Positions 8,071 to 15,578 of a DNA stretch of 21,795 nt are shown here, one piece after another. The notes below the pieces were generated by a model that was not told the DNA's origin, made no database searches, and worked only from the letters and a program-made list of their open reading frames with translations. Positions within the stretch are counted from its first letter, which is position 1, and every line of letters begins with the position of its first letter. The DNA is from Deltaproteobacteria bacterium (GTDB lineage: Bacteria; Desulfobacterota; Binatia; UBA9968). Location of the stretch: contig JAJONK010000003.1 of NCBI GenBank assembly GCA_021323355.1, forward strand, positions 1 to 21,795, in the 5' to 3' direction. The position numbers and the translations under genes were made by a program.

Positions 8071-8886
8071 CTATTTACCGGCACGGGTGGCCTTGAAGCT
8101 GCCGGACTTCGACTTTCCCTCGATGGTGTTACCGCTGATCCGGCCCTGGTATTCCGTGCTGCCAGCCGTGAATCTGATCTGATCGCCGGTGACCTTGCCT
8201 TTGATCGGCTCAGCGTTGTTGCCGGTCTTCAAGGTGCCGGAAACCATCTGGTATTCTTGCTTGAGCATTAGCTCTCCCTGCGGCAGCTGCCAGGCGCCGT
8301 CCACTTTGGCGGGAACGATCCAGAGGTAGGCGGTGCAATAGGAGGCGCAACCATTTTTGACGCTGGCAGTTTCATCCGCCTGCCATTCGCCCATGGTAAA
8401 CGAATTCGAAACCACTCGAGTGCCTGGTTTAAGATTGAGCAGCTTGGGACGCAACTTTAAATTGATGTCCGGCAGTAAAAACATCGTGATGACCTGCGCC
8501 TGGGAGAGATCGGCTTCGAACAAATCCGCTTTCATGAAGGTGGCCTTGTCGCTGACACCGTCCTTCGCCGCATTGCGCTTGGACAGCTCCACCATATCGG
8601 GATTGTATTCGATGCCGAGCGCCTTGGCGCCGCGCTTGGCCGCGGTGATGACGGTGCGGCCATCGCCCGAGCCGAGATCGATCACATAATCCTGCGGCGT
8701 CACCTTGGCCATGTCGAGCATCTTTTCCACCAGCTCCTGCGGCGTCGGCACCCAGATCACATCCTTGCCTTCCTGGCCTACCTGCGGTTGAAACTCCTGC
8801 TTGGCTGGCTGCGCTTGCGCACCGGCGCCGAGCGCGGCGAGAAACAAGACCAGAAACAATCGATGACAAATACGCAATGCGTTCAT
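8071..8886 (-). CDS. exported class I SAM-methyltransferase-like protein with C-terminal beta domain (copy B)
   Basis: A 271-residue paralogue of the neighbouring copy A. Residues 1-26 form a standard signal peptide with AQA|QP, without a lipobox. The layout is the same: WVPTPQELVEKMLDMAKV (45-62), YVIDLGSGDGRT (67-78), GIEYNPDM (91-98, Glu93), FLLPDINLKLRPK (136-148), a Cys180-x3-Cys184 pair, and a beta-rich tail (about 195-271). The frame stays open on the minus strand to 9492, but that extension is antisense to the M24 gene and lacks signal-peptide logic; the start at 8886 has AGGGAG just upstream. It is the first gene of the pair and diverges from the M24 gene across a 210-base gap. Function unknown. 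Confidence 0.87.
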   Translation of the reverse strand: MNALRICHRLFLVLFLAALGAGAQAQPAKQEFQPQVGQEGKDVIWVPTPQELVEKMLDMAKVTPQDYVIDLGSGDGRTVITAAKRGAKALGIEYNPDMVELSKRNAAKDGVSDKATFMKADLFEADLSQAQVITMFLLPDINLKLRPKLLNLKPGTRVVSNSFTMGEWQADETASVKNGCASYCTAYLWIVPAKVDGAWQLPQGELMLKQEYQMVSGTLKTGNNAEPIKGKVTGDQIRFTAGSTEYQGRISGNTIEGKSKSGSFKATRAGK

Positions 8887-9002
8887 GAGACTCCCTATTT
8901 GATTAGAGCAAACGTCGATCTTGGAGACTCGCACGGGCAGCAGAAAATGTCTAGGTTGACACAGCTTGAAGGTAACCGCTGCCGCGTAATCACTTGTGCC
9001 AT

Positions 9003-9029
9003 TTGATTCCGGAACTCTTTCGATATAAA
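9003..9029 (+). promoter_or_regulatory. candidate promoter of the M24-fold gene
   Basis: TTGATT (9003-9008) and TATAAA (9024-9029) with a 15-base spacer, which is short, in the divergent gap before the start at 9097. The -10 matches 5 of 6 bases. This is pattern matching only. Confidence 0.3.
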
Positions 9030-9083
9030 AATTTCTGCTTACTGCAACGCGGTTTATCGAACCCAAATCATGAGCGACACACA

Positions 9084-9089
9084 GGAGGA
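9084..9089 (+). promoter_or_regulatory. Shine-Dalgarno GGAGGA deciding the M24 start
   Basis: GGAGGA lies 7 bases before the ATG at 9097 and inside the longer frame that would begin at 9070, so 9097 is the better start. Confidence 0.7.
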
Positions 9090-9096
9090 ATACCCA

Positions 9097-10251
9097 ATGC
9101 GGCAACGATCCGACTATCCGACATTTTCCGATCAGGAGATCGCCAGCAGACATCAATCGGTTTACCGGCTCATGGAACAGGAGAATGTCGATGCGCTTCT
9201 CGTCTACGGCAGCGGGCGCTACGCCTCGGACGTTTACTGGTTGAGCGATTGGCCGAGCAGCCGCGAAGCCTATGTGCTTTTTCAAACCGGCAAAGAGCCG
9301 GTGATCCTGATGCAGCTGTTCAATCATTTTCCAATGGCCAAAGTGATGTCTGTGATTAAAGACGTGCGCTGGGCCGGAGCGAACACCACCACCAGCGTCC
9401 TCGAACTCATCCGCGAGCGCGGCTTGGAATCCAAAAGGATCGGTCTCGTGGGTTCGATTCCATTTCAAGTCTATCTGAAGCTCGCGGAACAATGTCGCGG
9501 CGCCGCCTTCAGCGATCTCAGCGGCAAGTTGCGAATGATGCGCACCATCAGGAGCCCGGAGGAAGTCGAGCGTATCCGCTTTGCTTCCAAGCTAACCGAT
9601 GAATCGATTGAGGCGTTGGCCAACGGCCTCAAAGCAGGAATGCGCGAGGACGAGATTGCCGCGCTGATCGAGCCGGCTTATTTAAAGAGAGGCGGTTACG
9701 CCGGTATTCACTTTATGAGCAGCATGCCGATGCGCGATCCGGATTTCCCGGTACCGGCGCAGTTCCAGTCGAATCGTAAGCTGCAAAAAGGTGATTGCCT
9801 GATTACCGAAATCAGCGGCGCCTATTCAGGCTACAGCGGGCAGATTCACCGGACGTTTTCCCTCGGCGAAGGGCCAACCCCGGAGTGGCAAAAGATGCAT
9901 GCCGCCGCAGTCGAATCCTTCGAGGTTCTGGCCGAGGTGATCAAGGACGGCGCCACCACCACCGAAGCCGAAGAAGCCGCGGAGATCATTCACCGGCGCG
10001 GTTACAGCACCTATGACGATCTGGTCCACGGCGTCAATCAGTACCCGCCGATCTTTCAAACCAAGACCCGAAAGCGTCATGAATCCAAGGAGCTGGTATT
10101 TCGTGAAAATATGGTAATCGTCATCCAACCCAACCTCATCACCGAAGACGAAAAAATGGGACTGCAATTCGGCGAAACCTTGGTGGTCACGAAAAAAGGC
10201 TGCGAGACTTTGAATGCCTACCCACGAGAATGGATAACCTGCCAGACATAA
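9097..10251 (+). CDS. M24-fold ('pita-bread', creatinase/Xaa-Pro peptidase-like) protein with altered metal ligands
   Basis: A 384-residue protein with the two-domain layout of creatinase and aminopeptidase P. The N-terminal creatinase-like domain is at about 20-140 (VDALLVYGSGRYASDVYWLS), and the pita-bread catalytic domain runs from RSPEEVERIRFASKLTDESI (152-171) to the end. The metal ligands of the peptidases are mostly replaced: the first Asp becomes Glu238 (CLITEISG), the second Asp becomes Gln249 (SGQIHRTF), the Glu of 'IEP' becomes Gln344 (VIQPN) and the 'ED' motif becomes GE (FGETLVV, Glu360). His311 (LVHGV) remains. This suggests a non-peptidase or metal-free activity, as in creatinase, rather than proline peptidase activity. 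No signal peptide. It is transcribed divergently from the exported methyltransferase-like pair. The substrate is unknown. Confidence 0.88.
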   Translation: MRQRSDYPTFSDQEIASRHQSVYRLMEQENVDALLVYGSGRYASDVYWLSDWPSSREAYVLFQTGKEPVILMQLFNHFPMAKVMSVIKDVRWAGANTTTSVLELIRERGLESKRIGLVGSIPFQVYLKLAEQCRGAAFSDLSGKLRMMRTIRSPEEVERIRFASKLTDESIEALANGLKAGMREDEIAALIEPAYLKRGGYAGIHFMSSMPMRDPDFPVPAQFQSNRKLQKGDCLITEISGAYSGYSGQIHRTFSLGEGPTPEWQKMHAAAVESFEVLAEVIKDGATTTEAEEAAEIIHRRGYSTYDDLVHGVNQYPPIFQTKTRKRHESKELVFRENMVIVIQPNLITEDEKMGLQFGETLVVTKKGCETLNAYPREWITCQT

Positions 10252-10564
10252 CTCGATGGACGCGATGAATCGCGCTCCTGCCGAGGATTATTCTTGGTGT
10301 TACCAAACACAATCTAGAAAGAGAGGCGAGGCTGGAAACCCGAGCGGCAGCCTGCCGTAAAGACACAATGAATTTTTTGGTGCTTGGCCAGACTGTTAAG
10401 TCCTTTCCGACGGTCGTCCCACCACCCAAGCCCGCGGGGAGGCCTCAAGGCACAAACCCATTGCCGCCGGGTTGGAAGCCTCACCTCTCTGCAGCAACGG
10501 CAAAAGTGAGTTCCCCCACCTCTTTCCTTTCCTGGCGCATCGCGGGGGAGAATGAAGGAAGAGG
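10252..10564. repeat. convergent intergenic region with two inverted-repeat structures
   Basis: 313 bases without a gene between convergent stops. An imperfect inverted repeat has arms 10320-10347 and 10464-10490; the left arm and the reverse complement of the right share AGAGAGG-y-GAGGCT and ACCCG (about 23 of 28 positions by eye), 116 bases apart. A second palindrome joins CCTCTTTCCTTT (10519-10530) to GAAGGAAGAGG (10554-10564) right at the EamA stop and could act as terminator. The region looks like a non-coding repeat element (MITE-like or a dispersed intergenic repeat); no open frame encodes a transposase. Confidence 0.5.
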
Positions 10565-11443
10565 CTAACGCACCAGCGATATCGCAATCGTTCCGGCGAC
10601 GACAGATAACGCACCGGCGATGGTGCGCAAGCTTAAGCCTTCGATGCCGCGCAGGAACAGCCAAGTGCCCAATAAAATCCACAAGGGACTCGTGGCGACG
10701 ATCGGCGAGACGATGACCACCGCGCCAGCGCTCAGAGCGGCAATTACCAAGACGATTCCCAAAGTTTCAAACACACCGGCGAACAAAAACGCACCGATCG
10801 ACTGTCGGTTCCAGACCGGTTGCTCTGCTCCTTGCCTGGGCAAAACGACGTAGCTAGCGAGCCACGGGAGCGCGACGACACCGATTACCGCGGCGAGATA
10901 CAGGGGTTCGTTGGCCAAACCCAGTGAATAACGACGCAGCGGATGGCTGATCCCGGCCAGAAAAGCAGCGCCGAGTGGATAACCGATATGCCACCAGCGA
11001 AAGGTTGCGCGTTGCGCTTCGGTTTGCCATGAGATCAATGTAATCCCGCCAACGATCAGGACCGTGCCGGCGATCACTGGCACAGTCGCCTGTTCGCCGA
11101 GAAAAATGATCGCCAACGATGTGCTGAACAGTGGATGCGCGCCGCGCAAAGTCGTGCCGCGCGAGGCGCCGATGTAATGGATACCGGCGTAGGTGAACAG
11201 CCGAATGATCGGCTGAAGCGTCCCGGTAAGAGCAAACAGGAACAACACCCACCACGATACCGCGGGGATACCGCCGGTCAGCAACACGGCGGCCGATAGT
11301 GTCACTGCATGAATGGTGACCGAGACCAGGGTGACCGTGATCGGCGTCGAGTAACGCAAGCCGCGCTTGGCGGCGATTCCCGAAGCGGCGTAAGAAAGGG
11401 ACGCCGCCAGGGCGATAAGTTGAGCTGGAATGTCGAACCACAT
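10565..11443 (-). CDS. EamA/DMT-family inner-membrane transporter
   Basis: A 292-residue integral membrane protein with ten predicted hydrophobic segments in two EamA repeats. The first repeat (about 5-138) ends with the family pattern ASRGTTLRGAHPLF (93-106) and FLGEQATVPVIAGTVLIVGG; the second (about 152-290) has the equivalent SAGAVVIVSPIVATSPLW (238-255) and a final GALSVVAGTIAISL. Such carriers move metabolites or drugs across the inner membrane; the substrate is not predictable. The ATG at 11443 was chosen because the longer frame to 11560 would overlap the upstream dehydrogenase gene and adds a hydrophilic stretch; no clear Shine-Dalgarno is seen. It starts 38 bases after the isocitrate dehydrogenase stop on the same strand, so the two are probably co-transcribed. 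Confidence 0.88.
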   Translation of the reverse strand: MWFDIPAQLIALAASLSYAASGIAAKRGLRYSTPITVTLVSVTIHAVTLSAAVLLTGGIPAVSWWVLFLFALTGTLQPIIRLFTYAGIHYIGASRGTTLRGAHPLFSTSLAIIFLGEQATVPVIAGTVLIVGGITLISWQTEAQRATFRWWHIGYPLGAAFLAGISHPLRRYSLGLANEPLYLAAVIGVVALPWLASYVVLPRQGAEQPVWNRQSIGAFLFAGVFETLGIVLVIAALSAGAVVIVSPIVATSPLWILLGTWLFLRGIEGLSLRTIAGALSVVAGTIAISLVR

Positions 11444-11481
11444 GGAGCTGCGCGGAGCTGCGAGAGCGGCAAGGGCGAAGA

Positions 11482-12489
11482 TTACTTTTCCATTTCGCGG
11501 CGAATCGCATCGGCGAATTGACTGGTGCTGGCGGATCCGCCAAGATCCCGGGTCAGACACTCGCCTCGGGCCAGCACGGCGTGCAGCGCCGTCCGCAGGC
11601 GGGCGGCCGCCTTCGCTTCCGAAATGTAGTCGAGCATCATGGCGGCGGCTAATATAATTGCCGTCGGATTGGCGATGTTTTTTCCTTTGATATCCGGCGC
11701 GCTGCCGTGAACACTTTCAAAGAGCGCGTGGGTATCGCCGAGATTGGCGCCGGGAACTACTCCCAGCCCGCCGACCAACCCGGCCGCAAGGTCCGAGACG
11801 ATGTCGCCGTAAAGATTCTCCAGCAATAGAACATCGAGACGAGTCGGATCCAAAACCAATTGCAGGCAAGCGTTATCGACGATTAGATCGCTAAAACCGA
11901 TCCTTTTGTATTTTTGTGACATATCTCTGGCGCACTGTAAGAATAGGCCGTCGGTGAGCTTCATGATGTTGGCCTTGTGCACCGCGGCGATTTTTTTTCG
12001 GCGGTTGGCGACGGCATAGTCAAAAGCAAACTTGGCGATACGCGTAGAAGCCTTTTCGGTGATGATTTTCAGACTCTCCATCACCCCGGGCACCACTTCA
12101 TGCTCGATGCCCGAATAGAGGCCCTCGGTATTCTCGCGAACAACGATCAAATCGACATTTTCATAGCGGGCTTTGACGCCGGGAAGATTTTTAATCGGCC
12201 TGAGATTGGCGTAGAGATCAAAACTCTGGCGCAGTTCGACATTGACGCTGGCAAAGCCTTCGCCGACCGGTGTTGTCACCGGTCCTTTGAGAGCGACTCT
12301 GTTTTTGGCAAACGAGTCCATCATCTGCTTCGGCAACGTGGTTCGGTGTTTTTTCAATGCGTCGGCGCCGGCCAGGTGGCTGTCCCATTCGATGTTAACT
12401 CCCGCGGCTTCAATGAGTTTCAAAGTGGGTTTCATTACTTCGGGGCCGATTCCGTCGCCGGGTATCAACGTGATCCTGTGTCTTTTCAC
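11482..12489 (-). CDS. NAD-dependent isocitrate dehydrogenase-type decarboxylating dehydrogenase
   Basis: A 335-residue member of the isocitrate/isopropylmalate dehydrogenase family, oxidising and decarboxylating a 2-hydroxyacid (probably isocitrate to 2-oxoglutarate) in the cytoplasm. Motifs in order: LIPGDGIGPEV at the N terminus, SVNVELR (the S-x-N-x3-R substrate loop of isocitrate enzymes), NLRPIKNLPGV, RENTEGLYSGIEHEV, KANIMKLTDGLF, the metal-binding aspartates in NLYGDIVSDLAAGLVGG, and HGSAPDIKGKNIANPTA, whose Asp-Ile favours NAD over NADP. The length fits the short NAD-IDH/IDH3 type. I prefer the GTG at 12489, with AAGGA at 12496-12500 spaced 6 bases, over the ATG at 12504, which lacks a site. 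An isopropylmalate or homoisocitrate role is less likely. It is followed closely by an EamA carrier and is divergent from an MFS carrier. Confidence 0.9.
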   Translation of the reverse strand: MKRHRITLIPGDGIGPEVMKPTLKLIEAAGVNIEWDSHLAGADALKKHRTTLPKQMMDSFAKNRVALKGPVTTPVGEGFASVNVELRQSFDLYANLRPIKNLPGVKARYENVDLIVVRENTEGLYSGIEHEVVPGVMESLKIITEKASTRIAKFAFDYAVANRRKKIAAVHKANIMKLTDGLFLQCARDMSQKYKRIGFSDLIVDNACLQLVLDPTRLDVLLLENLYGDIVSDLAAGLVGGLGVVPGANLGDTHALFESVHGSAPDIKGKNIANPTAIILAAAMMLDYISEAKAAARLRTALHAVLARGECLTRDLGGSASTSQFADAIRREMEK

Positions 12490-12535
12490 TCGCAGTCCTT
12501 CCATGTCATGAATGCTGCAGGCGGTAATCCTTTAG

Positions 12536-12541
12536 TTTATA
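12536..12541 (-). promoter_or_regulatory. candidate -10 element for the isocitrate dehydrogenase gene
   Basis: TATAAA on the minus strand, 47 bases upstream of the GTG start at 12489. No good -35 is found at normal spacing, so this is weak. Confidence 0.25.
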
Positions 12542-12591
12542 CACGATCCGACCGCCAAATAGCAGCGCATCGTTCTCACATTATGCAGACG

Positions 12592-12621
12592 TTGACATTA
12601 TCGTTCACCGTCAGCTAGCGT
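12592..12621 (+). promoter_or_regulatory. candidate promoter/operator of the first MFS gene
   Basis: A consensus TTGACA (12592-12597), 18-base spacer, then TAGCGT (12616-12621, 3 of 6). The segment TTGACAT...GTCAGCTA is repeated upstream of the second MFS paralogue at 14202-14231, with the same spacing, which raises its credibility as a functional or duplicated control site. Confidence 0.45.
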
Positions 12622-12744
12622 GAAGCTGATCCAAAGAGCACAGAAACCAAACGATCCTTGCGCGGTTAACCGCTCCAGGGCGCGCCAGTTCCAGGCAACC
12701 GCGTCGTGAAGATAACTGTCGTCGGGCCGGACCATTCACACGAT

Positions 12745-14019
12745 ATGTTTGACAAAATCACGGCTCGATCCAAGGGATTTTTTTACGGCTGGTGGATGGT
12801 GGCTGTGGGTTGCGGCATGCGCATGCTCGGCGGCGGCTTTCATCTCTACGGCTTTACGATTTTTTTCTTGCCGATCACCCAAGAGTTGGGATTGACTCGA
12901 GCGGCAACTTCCCTGGTCTTCTCGTTAGCCCGGGCTGAAGGCGCCATCGAAGGCCCGTTGGCGGGTTACTTAATCGATCGCTTCGGTCCGCGCCCAATGA
13001 TGCTCGCGGGGGTGATCTTGTCAGGCGTAGGTTACATGCTGCTCGCCGGAGTCGAAACCTATTATGGCTTGATCGCGATCTATCTGGGCGTGATCTCATT
13101 ATCCTTCTCGGCCGGCTTCATGCATTCTCCCATGGTCCTCGCCAATAGCTGGTTCATCCGGCGCAGGGCCTTGGCGATGACCTTGATCAGCAGCTCCATC
13201 GGTATTGGCGGTACTCTGATCACACCACTGCTGGCCTTCAGCGTCCAGACGTGGGGTTGGCGTTACGGAGCTTTTTTGTCCGGCCTCGGATTGATTTTGA
13301 TCGGCGTGCCTGTGGCGCTCCTGGTTAAACGTTCACCCGAAAGCATGGGCTTGACGCCCGACGGTGCCGCGCCGGAAGAGAAAGACGCGACGCCGGTCAA
13401 AACCACACGTAAAGCTAACGGGAAAGTTAATGACGGTGAAATTGAGTTCACTCTTCGGCAAGCGATGCGCACCGCCGCCTTCTGGATCATGATCCTGGCC
13501 ACCACCATGCGAGTTGGCGTGTTCAATGCGATTACGGTTCACTTCGTGCCGATCATGGTCTGGAAAGGCGCCAGCGAGCAGCGCGCCGCGGCGCTGCTGG
13601 CGACGATGGCGCTGATGAGTTTACCATCGCATTTGCTGGTCGGCTGGATCGCGGATCATGTCAGCAAACCACGGCTGATGGCGGCTTGCATGGGCGTGGG
13701 CGCGCTGTCGATTGCCTTCTTGGGCTATGGCGAAGGAGAATGGTCACTCTGGATGTTCGTTCTACTGTTTACGATTATGGAAGCAATCTTTCCGGTCGGC
13801 TGGGCAACCGTAGGCGATTTTTTTGGCCGGAAATCTTTCGCGACGATCCGCGGCACGATGAGTTTTTTCTACTTATGGGGACCTGCGCTGGGGCCTGTCA
13901 TCACCGGCGCGATCTACGATCGATATCAAAGTTATGCGCCGATGATGTCGGCCTATATCGCGCTGGCGGTGATCGCGGGCTGCCTCTATGCGATGATGGC
14001 CCGGCCGAAGCCGCGGTAA
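12745..14019 (+). CDS. MFS transporter, OFA/MCT-like (first of a tandem pair)
   Basis: A 424-residue carrier with twelve predicted transmembrane segments. It starts with FFYGWWMV (12-19) and GGGFHLYGFTIFF (29-41), a pattern shared with oxalate:formate/monocarboxylate-like MFS proteins. The MFS loop 2-3 signature is GYLIDRFGPRP (74-84) and the loop 8-9 equivalent is GWIADHVSKPR. A hydrophilic central loop (about 200-235) separates the two halves. The GTG at 12706 is in frame, but the ATG at 12745 aligns exactly with the start of the downstream paralogue; neither has a clear Shine-Dalgarno. Likely substrate: a small organic anion (inference). It is divergent from isocitrate dehydrogenase, which is consistent with, but does not prove, an organic-acid role. 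Confidence 0.9.
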   Translation: MFDKITARSKGFFYGWWMVAVGCGMRMLGGGFHLYGFTIFFLPITQELGLTRAATSLVFSLARAEGAIEGPLAGYLIDRFGPRPMMLAGVILSGVGYMLLAGVETYYGLIAIYLGVISLSFSAGFMHSPMVLANSWFIRRRALAMTLISSSIGIGGTLITPLLAFSVQTWGWRYGAFLSGLGLILIGVPVALLVKRSPESMGLTPDGAAPEEKDATPVKTTRKANGKVNDGEIEFTLRQAMRTAAFWIMILATTMRVGVFNAITVHFVPIMVWKGASEQRAAALLATMALMSLPSHLLVGWIADHVSKPRLMAACMGVGALSIAFLGYGEGEWSLWMFVLLFTIMEAIFPVGWATVGDFFGRKSFATIRGTMSFFYLWGPALGPVITGAIYDRYQSYAPMMSAYIALAVIAGCLYAMMARPKPR

Positions 14020-14036
14020 CGCAGAACAACTGACAA

Positions 14037-14111
14037 CTGAAATATGAAAACGGAAGATGAAATGAGACTTGATCAGATTGTTTTTCAGTTTTCATCTTTC
14101 ATAATTCAGCT
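14037..14111. repeat. imperfect inverted repeat between the MFS paralogues
   Basis: The left arm (14037-14062) and the reverse complement of the right arm (14088-14111) share CTGAA-w-TATGAAA and GATGAAA, with a 6-base insertion in the left arm. It is A+T rich and lies just after the first MFS stop, so it could work as a weak terminator or be a dispersed intergenic repeat. The rest of the 289-base gap holds only the candidate promoter at 14202. Confidence 0.4.
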
Positions 14112-14201
14112 TTAAACACCGAGCGCCTTGCCCTGAGATCTTCTTGAGCAGCCAATCATGCTTCCAGGACCTACTCTCGTCAGGCAGATTCATTCAGCGC
14201 G

Positions 14202-14231
14202 TTGACATGATAATCCTGTGTCAGCTACTCT
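14202..14231 (+). promoter_or_regulatory. candidate promoter/operator of the second MFS gene
   Basis: TTGACA (14202-14207), 18-base spacer, TACTCT (14226-14231). Within it TGACA (14203-14207) and TGTCA (14219-14223) form a perfect inverted pair of half-sites, as expected for a dimeric repressor. The same arrangement with one changed base (CGTCA) occurs at 12592. Confidence 0.45.
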
Positions 14232-14308
14232 TATGAATGCTACAAATCCCGGCTCTAACGCTGCTTGACACCGTCGTTCCAATCTCAACCTCCGCATTTA
14301 AATGATCG

Positions 14309-15571
14309 ATGCTTCGCGAACTTCGCGACCGGCTGGCCGGTCTATTTTATGGCTGGCGCATGGTCGGCGTCAGTTGCGCTATCCGCCTTCTCGGCGGCGG
14401 GCTCCATGCTTATGGTTTTACCGTTTTCTTTCTCCCCGTCACTCAAGAGTTAGGCCTGTCACGGGCCGCGACTTCGTTGGTTTTCTCTCTGGCGCGCGCT
14501 CAAGGCGCGATTGAAGGACCGGTGGCTGGCTATTGTATCGACCGTTATGGACCGCGGCCGGTAATTTTTGTCGCAACTCTTTTGGCCGGTATAGGCTATA
14601 TGCTGCTGGCAGGTGTGCACAGTTATACCGCTCTGCTGATTGTCTACATGGGGATCATCTCGCTCTCCTACCAAGCCGGGTTTATGGATGCCACCATGGT
14701 GGTCGCCAACAGCTGGTTTATTCGCAAACGAGCTCTGGCCATGTCGCTCACCAGCGGTTCCATCGCGCTTGGCGGCACCCTGGTCACGCCGTTTCTCGCT
14801 TACGCCGTGCACACGTGGGGCTGGCGCAGCGCTGCGATGGGCGCCGGAGTGGCCTTTCTTATCGGTGGTCTGCCCCTGTCCCTGCTGCTGCGCCGCTCGC
14901 CGGAGAGTATGGGCTTGTTGCCGGATGGCGAGCCGTTGCCCAAAGCCGACGCAAAAGGATCAACCCACCCCGGCGAGGAAGCAAATTTTTCTCTGCAGCA
15001 AACCTTGCGCTCGCGCCAGTTCTGGTTGCTCGCGGTCGCCACGACGTTACGCGTAGTTTGCTCCAGCTGTGTCCTCGTCCATTTCGTGCCAATCCTGGTT
15101 TGGCGCGGTTTGACCGAGCAGCGCGCCGCCTTTTTCCTGGCGTTTATCGCTCTGCTCGGCATGCCGGCGCATCTCCTGATTGGCTGGCTCGGCGATCGCC
15201 TTAACAAGCCCAGGCTAATGGCCACGTGTATGGTCATTGCAAGCTTGTCGGTCTATTTGCTGTTTTCATACACCGTGGAATGGCAACTCTGGCTGGCGCT
15301 GGTGCTCTTTACCGTGGTGGAAGGGCTTTTTCCCGTTACCTGGGCGACCGTAGGCGATTTCTTTGGCCGGAATAATTTCGCCAAAGTTCGCGGCAGCATG
15401 AGTTTTCTTTACATGTGGGGTAGCGTCATAGGTCCGGTGATGGCCGGCGCTGTGTACGATCGCACCCAAAGCTACAGTCCACTGATGTGGGGACTGATCA
15501 GCTTGTGTTGGGTGACAGCGCTCATCTATGCTGTACTGGTCAAACCGAGCTCCCGTTCTTCTTCCTCTTAG
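14309..15571 (+). CDS. MFS transporter, OFA/MCT-like (second of a tandem pair)
   Basis: A 420-residue twelve-segment carrier, paralogous to the preceding gene: 60 of the first 90 residues match without gaps (my count). Signature GYCIDRYGPRP (74-84) and loop 8-9 GWLGDRLNKPR. Differences concentrate at the N-terminal dozen residues and in the central hydrophilic loop. No strong Shine-Dalgarno precedes the ATG. The VanZ-like gene begins 7 bases after its stop, suggesting co-transcription. Substrate unknown; the retained pair suggests related but different substrates or expression conditions. Confidence 0.9.
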   Translation: MLRELRDRLAGLFYGWRMVGVSCAIRLLGGGLHAYGFTVFFLPVTQELGLSRAATSLVFSLARAQGAIEGPVAGYCIDRYGPRPVIFVATLLAGIGYMLLAGVHSYTALLIVYMGIISLSYQAGFMDATMVVANSWFIRKRALAMSLTSGSIALGGTLVTPFLAYAVHTWGWRSAAMGAGVAFLIGGLPLSLLLRRSPESMGLLPDGEPLPKADAKGSTHPGEEANFSLQQTLRSRQFWLLAVATTLRVVCSSCVLVHFVPILVWRGLTEQRAAFFLAFIALLGMPAHLLIGWLGDRLNKPRLMATCMVIASLSVYLLFSYTVEWQLWLALVLFTVVEGLFPVTWATVGDFFGRNNFAKVRGSMSFLYMWGSVIGPVMAGAVYDRTQSYSPLMWGLISLCWVTALIYAVLVKPSSRSSSS

Positions 15572-15578
15572 CTAACTT

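Noticed and set aside
8887..9492. An N-terminal extension of methyltransferase copy B, open in frame on the minus strand.
   Set aside because: It overlaps the M24 gene in antisense, has no recognisable domain, and the internal ATG at 8886 has a ribosome site and a proper signal peptide.
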